From Ciona intestinalis (lineage: Eukaryota; Chordata; Ascidiacea; Phlebobranchia; Cionidae): a stretch of 64,000 bases of DNA. Where the stretch lies: NCBI RefSeq assembly GCF_000224145.3, contig NC_020170.2:1979589-2043588 (forward strand). The letters are read 5' to 3'. Numbering within the stretch: position 1 is the first letter of the stretch; every line of letters begins with the position of its first letter. This document shows positions 58,201 to 64,000 of the stretch, piece by piece. The position numbers and the translations under genes are program-made. The notes beneath the pieces were generated by a model. That model did no database searches. It was not told where the DNA came from and saw nothing but the letters and a program-made list of their open reading frames with translations.

Positions 58201-61200
58201 TACTTCTCCCGACTTTGGATAACTACAAAAAAGATAGAATCAGGAATAGTAAACTAAATAGTGTTTCACCCATTGAAATATGATGATTTTTTTATATGGA
58301 CATAAAAACAAAAATTGTAAAATATATAAAAATAAAAATCTTTTTTATTTAATAGTTTTTTAAATGACTTATAAAAAATTCCTTCTGCCAAATATTTGAC
58401 TGTCTTTTAAGTAATTTTAATATGGATTATTAAAAAAAAAAACTAAAAAGCTAAGAAAAAACAGAATAACCAAAGAAAAAAGAATAACTAGTATAAAGTG
58501 GCACACTTACTAAACAGTTAGAGAACCATCTGGGACTTGAACCAGAAACCTCTCACGTTTTGAATCATCTATCTTACTTAGTTGTGGTATCTTAGGTATA
58601 TTGGTTGGTTTACGACCTCCTAATAAACCAGGTGGTAAAGCTGAAGACTTTCCTTCATTATCACTTTTTCTGGAAAAATATTTTACATTTTACAGTTATT
58701 TGCAACAAGTCATAAAATTTTATATATTATAGTAGGGTGGGGGGAAATGGGGCACCTTTTCATTCTACTTTCTCTTTACTTTGGAAGTAAACAAAGAAGT
58801 TTCAAAGAAATATAAAACTGCATCCTCAGGACCCCCACATGCCGTTGTTAATTGTTTAAAACACGACCATGAAACTTGGAAATTATGTGCTAAAGGTGTT
58901 CTATCTTACCCCGTACTATATATATACCAATATTTACTAAAAACAAAAAGCACTTTAACTGTTTTTACATAAATATAACATTACATATAGATAGGTCATA
59001 GCCAATATTCTGCCTTGGTTAAACTTAGGCAGAGGTAGGCCAGCTGATAGTTAAACTTCAGTACCTGTATAATTTCATTAATGTATCTCTTCTACTATCC
59101 CCATAATAACGAATTAAAAGTGCTTTGTCATTCCCAGTTGCTTTTGCTGACTCATCTTCATGTTCCCTGCAAAAACCAAAAAAATATTCACCCACAATCC
59201 ACAAAGTAACATACATGGTAAATCCTAACTCATAAGCTGGCACAAGGTGTATGAACCGTGTTACAACAACTGTCGTTTCCCGTCCATGAGAGGATAAAGT
59301 AAGTAACAATTATTCATGGCCGACAATTTAGACAACCCATTAGAGATCACTTGCTGTTGAGTTTTTTTGCCCAAGGACATACACACCCACAATGGTAAGA
59401 GCAACGTGCCTTGAAATCCTAAATTCTTAGCTAGAGGCAGACATGCTAACCAGTGCCGGATATAAATGAAATGGCAAAATAATTTAAGGTCAATGAGTGG
59501 AAAATAGTATGAAGAGAACAAAACAGCACTGTCTTACTTTTGTTTGATTGCATTTTGAAGTTTTCCAGTTGCCCACTCAAGTAGATTATCTTGCTCTAAA
59601 TTTTGGTCACTTTGCGAGTTGACGATCCAACCTTCATCAAAAGCTTTCTTTGAAGAAAGATTGAAACAAAGAGTTTGGTTTCCATGCCGTGGTAACTTCT
59701 CAACTGTTATATGGGAATGTACAATATAATAAAACTTATTATATAATAGAATATAGGAATATTTGTTTATCTGTGTTAAAATAACAAAGCCAAAGAGTAT
59801 TAACATCAAAAGTACAGTTATTCAAACAGACCACACAACTATATAGATGAACTAACTTAAAAATTTTACTGTATTTCCATTCTAAACAGGGTACGTTCTA
59901 TAGTAAAATATAGCGGGGTCTTAGATTTATGCCTGAGTTCTTCCATTATCTGAACACTTAGGGCGCTATAACTTGGACCTTAACAGATATTACTATATTC
60001 CATTTCAAGAGATCTCAGCCCAAGTTAAATGGCAAGCATTTAGGTATCTATGCAGATGCAGTAGACAGCTAACTTCAATACGTTTTACCTCCTGTGGTTT
60101 CAGGACCACCAGCAATACTCATATTTGAACGTTGTGACCAATCTTTCTTCCCAAATGCAGCAGCTGTCAAAAATGTTTTAAGTAAGCATGAAAAATGACT
60201 AAACATGTTTTAATAATGTAAAAGAATAAGAAGGTATGCAGCAAAATAATGAAAGTAGGCCTTAAAAATTACCACAAAAGTTTTAATAACCTAAAAAAGA
60301 TACCACTCCTAATTAAAGAAGAGGTTTCATGAATAAAACACAAACCCATTTCCTCTGTAAGAGCAGTCATTTTTCCTCCCCTGACATTTCTTATTCCTTT
60401 CCCAAGATTTGCCTGCGACAACTGTTTTCCCATGACTGACTTTGACTGTTGTTTACTCAACTTCCTCACATTTTCCTCGTTTAATCTGGCTTTTGACTGG
60501 CGTTTGAATGTAGTAGGTGGTTGACTGCTTGTGGCTGCATGAACCAAATCAATAAATGTTTAAATGAAACATCATTATGTAACCAAGTTTGGGTAAGCTA
60601 CACTGAATAAACAATGTTTTACTTGAGAAACATGCTTATTTACTGCTACTGCCACGATATTCTAACTGTTCCTACCTTTTCATACTTACGACTTTCTGCG
60701 TATCCTCGCTACTAATCTAGGTCTGTCTAAATCTAAAACAAGCTTTTGCCTAAGCACCTTGCACTTTCTCACTGCCTAAACCTTACGTTCTGCCAGTTTT
60801 GTGCTCTTGGACATTTGCGCGTCATTCGTTGAATGCAGTTTTTGTTTCGGCGACGGCGATCTATCACGGATCTTATTTTCATTTTTAAGTTTTCCTGGCA
60901 CAGAGCCTGCTGCCTGAATTGCTGATGTTCTTGTTTTGGGATTGAAGGAAACTCTTCTATCAGGCTATAACGTGATGAGAATAAACTAAAGAATCTCTAA
61001 CTGGAATTCATCTGTTCTACGCTACTTTTACTAACGTCTCAACTGGAATTATCTATAAAAACTGTTATACACCTAATGAAATACACTCTCTCTTCTTTAA
61101 AGGTATAAAAAGATATCGATCAGACCTACGAAATCTGTAACTTGCTATCTTATTAGTATACGCGTACCTTGGTCTGCATCTTCTTCTGTTCTCGAATCCT

Positions 61201-61312
61201 TACTTTCTAATGACCTGTAACATTCAGAATCGGGTGTAGACGTGTTGATTTGAGACAAAAACTCTTTTATTGTAATATTTTTATCCGTTTCTCCAAGGGA
61301 ATTTAGGTTCAT
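52287..61312 (-). CDS. FAM194-domain protein, C3orf20-like
   Basis: About 18 exons: 61312-61168, 60964-60787, 60534-60346, 60163-60089, 59703-59538, 59166-59065, 58669-58511, 58222-58093, 57777-57502, 57216-57091, 56856-56653, 56135-55998, 55622-55325, 54854-54653, 54259-54118, 53747-53611, 53020 to about 52774 and 52527-52287; about 1050 residues. Exons 7-10 encode a FAM194-type domain: RFLVQVPDGSLTVYYPKSGE, CLATFTPYGKSCCYHSNGVP, DGALIKKWEWPRN. Exons 14-16 hold a second conserved region (CSKHRIPQINDIEFDCYIRL, then MYCGGRLIFADHIFNGYGN). The flanking parts are basic and low in complexity. Vertebrate relatives (C3orf20, ERICH6) are testis-enriched and of unknown function; the assignment is from memory. 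Phases agree from exon 2 to exon 16, but exon 1 to 2 and exon 17 to 18 do not join cleanly, so a very short exon may be missing at each place. Confidence 0.68.
53225..53515 (+). mobile_element. Composite SINE-like repeat, most complete copy, FAM194-gene intron 16
   Basis: Order of parts: GTGGCATGCTATGGGATACA, GTAACCCAGAGGTAATGGAT with TTCAAGGCTC (B-box-like), TGCTACCATTGTGGGCGTTT, GGCAATTGCTCCAACCCAGT, GGTCACTAATGGGTTGTCC, then the second unit CACCTGTGTTATAACGACTG with TCGTTTTCCGGC and a TACTTTTATTCATTTA end. Two-part structure plus Pol III-like box suggests a tRNA-derived composite SINE. Confidence 0.75.
54495..54650. repeat. Tandem duplication of a SINE block beside exon 14 of the FAM194 gene
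   Basis: GATTACTGGGTTGCAGCAAT with GTTCGAAAAACTTA is repeated about 90 bases later as GACCACTGGGTTGGAGCAAT with GTCCGAAAAACTTA. The second copy ends at the exon 14 donor, so the GTAAGT used for splicing lies inside SINE-derived sequence. Confidence 0.6.
55700..55805 (-). mobile_element. SINE-like repeat fragment, FAM194-gene intron 12
   Basis: AAATGAATGAATGTAACTTA, CTTTATCCTAGCTTGGC, AACGACAGTCGTTATAACAT and CAAGCTTACGAGTTACC: a well-kept second unit of the repeat. Confidence 0.68.
56200..56240. repeat. TA/TATG microsatellite
   Basis: Alternating TA run followed by ATGTATATGTATATGTAC in the intron between exons 11 and 12 of the FAM194 gene. Confidence 0.8.
56380..56650. repeat. Minisatellite of about 35-base units abutting exon 11
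   Basis: About eight diverged units of TTTACAAATAAAATTCACAT followed by ACATATATTTAAC. The last unit reaches the splice donor of exon 11, so the repeat forms the 5' end of that intron. Confidence 0.8.
58725..58925. mobile_element. MITE, FAM194-gene intron 6
   Basis: TATAGTAGGGTGGGGGGAAA at the left and CTATCTTACCCCGTACTATA at the right; standard interior with TTGTTTAAAACACGACCA. Confidence 0.78.
59215..59460 (-). mobile_element. Composite SINE-like repeat, FAM194-gene intron 5
   Basis: Reads TAACTCATAAGCTGGCACAA, GTGTATGAACCGTGTTACAA, CAACTGTCGTTTCCCG, then GGCCGACAATTTAGACAACC, GCCCAAGGACATACACACCC and CACAATGGTAAGAGCAACG. Both units of the repeat are present. Confidence 0.68.
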
Positions 61313-61518
61313 TACCAAATATTTACTAAATTTTCTGCATGATTTTTTTAATCTTTTATTCCGCACGAACAAAGCCCGCCTATTTGTTCATAGAGACGCT
61401 TGGTAACAAGATCCGATGATCGGAAGTTTGTGTTTTAATATTACAAAATTCTTTTTTCGTGAGTGTTTTCAAAAAGCGCGAGTAAAAAGCGTTAAATACT
61501 TAACTAGTAAAATATTTA
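61313..61518 (-). other. Short gap between the unknown gene and the FAM194 gene
   Basis: About 200 bases between the stop at 61519 and the next ATG at 61312 on the same strand. A minus-strand AATAAA (61520-61515) overlaps the upstream stop codon, and a CATGCAG acceptor (ending 61335) lies about 23 bases before the next ATG. This is a second candidate operon junction. Confidence 0.5.
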
Positions 61519-62740
61519 TTACTCACATAACAACGTCGAAGCTTGAGCAAGGTCTTTCATGCTCGGCTTCGTTTTCCTCTTTGCATCGGGTTTGGCATCG
61601 GTAACATCGCCTTCTTTCTTAATGCCCCGTGACAGGGGTTTGTTTCTTGCATCGTCCAATAATTCTACCATACTTTTTAACTCTGATTTCATATTTCCGC
61701 CGGCAATTGATTTTTCTTGTGAGGTTGTGTTAACAGCTGCGGGCTCGGGTAAATTTGCGGCTGGCTTAGCGCTAGGGATCGTGTTTGCGTATTTATAACC
61801 GCCCATGTATGCTGTTGATTGCCAAACTCTAGGCGTATAGACTGTGTTAGCAACGACGTCGTCCCATTCCTGACATAGTAGCTCAGTTATGCCCGCAGGA
61901 AGTAGTACCGAAGGCTTAGTTGCTTCGGCAGCCAAAGGTTCACCCGACCCTGGGTCATACAGAGTTGTTCGCTGTGAGTATTCTTTAAATGTGTTTGTAA
62001 ATCGACTCAAATTTTCTGCTAACTCTCTGAGAATATTAGGCGCCGCAAACGTAGTCTCTTCAAACTGAAATCTCTGTGGGTCTTCGTTATCGTTGTTGAA
62101 AGAAAGTCTAGAAAACCCGAACCCGTCATCTCCAAATACGTCTAATTTTCCCTGCCCAATCTCAGGCAACAGACTTCTTGCTTCATGGCTCAAATCAGTC
62201 CCAAACTCAGCTCCCATGATACCAACACCCTCCCCTCCAGACTGCGCAACAGCCTCTTTACCGTCTTTTGCCCCTTTCGCTCGTTTTAAAACATTTTTAG
62301 GATCCTGTTTCCCCAGAAACGCTGCTATTCTCGGGTTTAGGTTTGCATATTTGAAATAACTGAAGAAAAAACAAAAAATTAGCGTATTGTCAAAACAGAA
62401 TTCGTAAAAAATACAGAAGAACGGGGTAAGATGGGACACGTTTTCATTATCTTATTTTTCGTCAAAATTGCCAGTAAACAAAGCATATCTGTACAGAACT
62501 ATACAACCGTAGCCCACGATTCTTAAAGAGCATTGATAACTACTAAAAAAAGTCATGAAATATGGGATATATAGGTACTAACGGTATCCCATCTTACCCC
62601 CGCAGTACCATACACGTATCTTACCGTAAAGCTTGCGGGAGCTCTTCTGGCTCCTTTCGTACCCGTTTGTATTGGCGAGTAGAGTTTCTTTGTTGATGGA
62701 AGAAAAGCATATCATGGTTATCAGGAGTGGAAGGTTCCAT
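61519..62740 (-). CDS. Unrecognised two-exon protein
   Basis: Exons 62740-62625 and 62359-61519 give 318 residues starting MEPSTPDNHDMLFFHQQRNS. No signal peptide or membrane segment. Visible parts are a basic start (RQYKRVRKEPEELPQALRYF), a conserved-looking core (ANLNPRIAAFLGKQDPKNV; LCQEWDDVVANTVYTPRVWQ; YMGGYKYANTIPSAKPA) and a lysine-rich end (IKKEGDVTDAKPDAKRKTKP). The composition suggests a soluble protein. The GTGAGT at 61526 could serve as a donor, but the AATAAA overlapping the TAA stop, and the absence of an in-phase acceptor downstream, favour termination at 61519. I could not assign a family. Confidence 0.7.
62416..62614. mobile_element. MITE in the intron of the unrecognised gene
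   Basis: AGAACGGGGTAAGATGGGAC at the left and CCCATCTTACCCCCGCAGTA at the right. It fills most of the 265-base intron and ends about 10 bases from the donor of exon 1. Confidence 0.75.
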
Positions 62741-64000
62741 CTTGATTTATGCTAAATATACTTAACTGTCAATTAATCACACCATTCTTCCTAAAGCGAG
62801 TTATTGTTATTTACAAAGACATAGACATGCAAAATGCACTATAGTAGTGACTGACTAAAAATAGCTGGCAACATTAGGTCCAGCAGAATAAGAATACAGA
62901 ACTTTCGAGTCTAAATAAAACACAAACACAAACTTTCGAGTCTAAATAAAATACAATCTGTTGTGTTTAAAGACACACATCAAGTCTCCAAAGGGTAAAA
63001 GCTCTTTAACACAAGTTAATTTCGAGCTTTAGGTGCTCAGTTGAGTAAACATTCAAACCGTCCTTAACACACTGAGTGCACTTGATTTTAAAAGCGGTTT
63101 TTTCAATCTGTATCGTAAGAATTTAATATTGACCGTTGTACATTACTGAAGGACTACCGTAAGAATTAATAATTACGTTTATTTTCCATGCTTTAGTTTC
63201 GACACAGTGTGATATTCATTTATAAGCTGCTGACGTGAATTATATCAGCTTTTGTATAAGCATAGGCTGCAATAGACTTTCAAACTTGTCCTTCTATATA
63301 CACTATCAGTTACAGCTTAGCTTTATCCTCATATCGAACCACTATATTTCACTAACAACAATCTTAAACGATTCCAATTACTTCAATAATTGGTCCTTAA
63401 TTCACTAAACACAAGAACGCTTTCACCACTTACTGAGTGTATTGTGATACTCGCGAATTTCGATACGGTCGAGTGAGCGAATGAAGCGTCGACAGGTACA
63501 GCACGCCGGTGGTTGCCTAGGAACACGAACTTATGTTTTGGCTTTTTAGTGCTTACCTGAAGTTATCTAAAACACCGCTAACGTAACCTACTTACCAGTA
63601 ATAAGACTTCAGCTATAATTTTATCCAATTAAATACATATACATTAGTTCAGACGGTAACTCGATTCGTTCGCTAAACTAAAACTTATTCTCAGACCTGC
63701 GTAATTCATTATTTTATGTTTGAGCAGTAAATATATAAGTTTACTGAGTCATTACCGTAGCTCTTATTTAACTTTCTACCTTAATATAAAAAACGACCTT
63801 CCAACACGTTAGGATTTCTGTTCAACATCATTCTCACTATTTGTCGTCAAAACAGAGAGATCGTTTATATCAAGGCGTGGTATGACGCAGCTGGGTCCGA
63901 TGTCTTTGTTATAAAATCCCTTCACACAATAGTTAATACAAATTGTACGTAGCATGGTTTTATTCGCACTTGGGACATACAATTACTGGAAATTATATTT
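62741..64000. other. Terminal spacer
   Basis: Upstream region of the unrecognised minus-strand gene. Apart from a short tandem duplication at 62900-62955, no gene, RNA or mobile element was recognised. Confidence 0.45.
62900..62955. repeat. Tandem duplication of a 31-base unit
   Basis: AACTTTCGAGTCTAAATAAA with ACACAAACAC is followed at once by AACTTTCGAGTCTAAATAAA. Confidence 0.85.

Noticed and set aside
61520-61530. GTGAGT as donor joining the unknown gene to the FAM194 gene
   Set aside because: The leftover base meets a stop at the nearest acceptor, and an AATAAA overlapping the TAA favours termination; kept as an open alternative.

Overview
The window reads as nuclear DNA of a tunicate, most likely a Ciona sea squirt. 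The proteins are closest to chordate families, the DNA is AT-rich, introns are often only 60-400 bases, gene order is compact, some 3' splice acceptors sit just upstream of start codons as expected for spliced-leader trans-splicing, and introns and spacers are full of short TA-flanked inverted-repeat elements and a composite SINE-like repeat of the kind known from Ciona. The species call is an inference; no database was searched.

Layout. 1-7450 is non-coding and holds several MITE copies. 7451-9613 is proteasome alpha-5 (PSMA5), followed closely on the same strand by a single-exon RWDD3-like gene (9909-10649). Then come MANF (11213-12172), SLC35E3 (13301-15893) and, convergent to it, cytochrome c oxidase subunit 4 (17406-16861). 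An 845-bp fold-back transposon (18489-19332) lies between COX4 and a single-exon eIF5B (19469-22456). Cytosolic seryl-tRNA synthetase in ten exons (22958-29055) follows.

30230-35750 is a Wnt gene, best matched to Wnt6, with introns loaded with MITE and SINE copies. Convergent with it is a 14-exon gene (43255-36076) for a protein of about 1042 residues with eight fibronectin type III domains and a Pro/Glu/Val-rich tail, with no visible signal peptide. 45682-52057 is a cluster of three related bHLH transcription factor genes. The first two form an inverted pair whose promoters, exons and second intron are almost identical, with a sharp identity boundary inside the last exon. The third is an older plus-strand paralogue. 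The rest is on the minus strand: a gene of about 18 exons with a FAM194 domain (C3orf20-like, 61312-52287) and, just upstream of it, an unrecognised two-exon gene (62740-61519).

The genes do not form one pathway. Housekeeping functions (protein degradation, ER folding stress, translation, respiration) sit beside developmental regulators (Wnt6, bHLH trio). The most interesting parts are the bHLH inverted duplication with its duplicated promoter and gene-conversion pattern, a family-specific motif right after the bHLH domain, two candidate operons, and the FN3 gene. Exon limits were worked out by hand from splice signals and reading-frame continuity; coordinates for repeats are approximate to a few bases.
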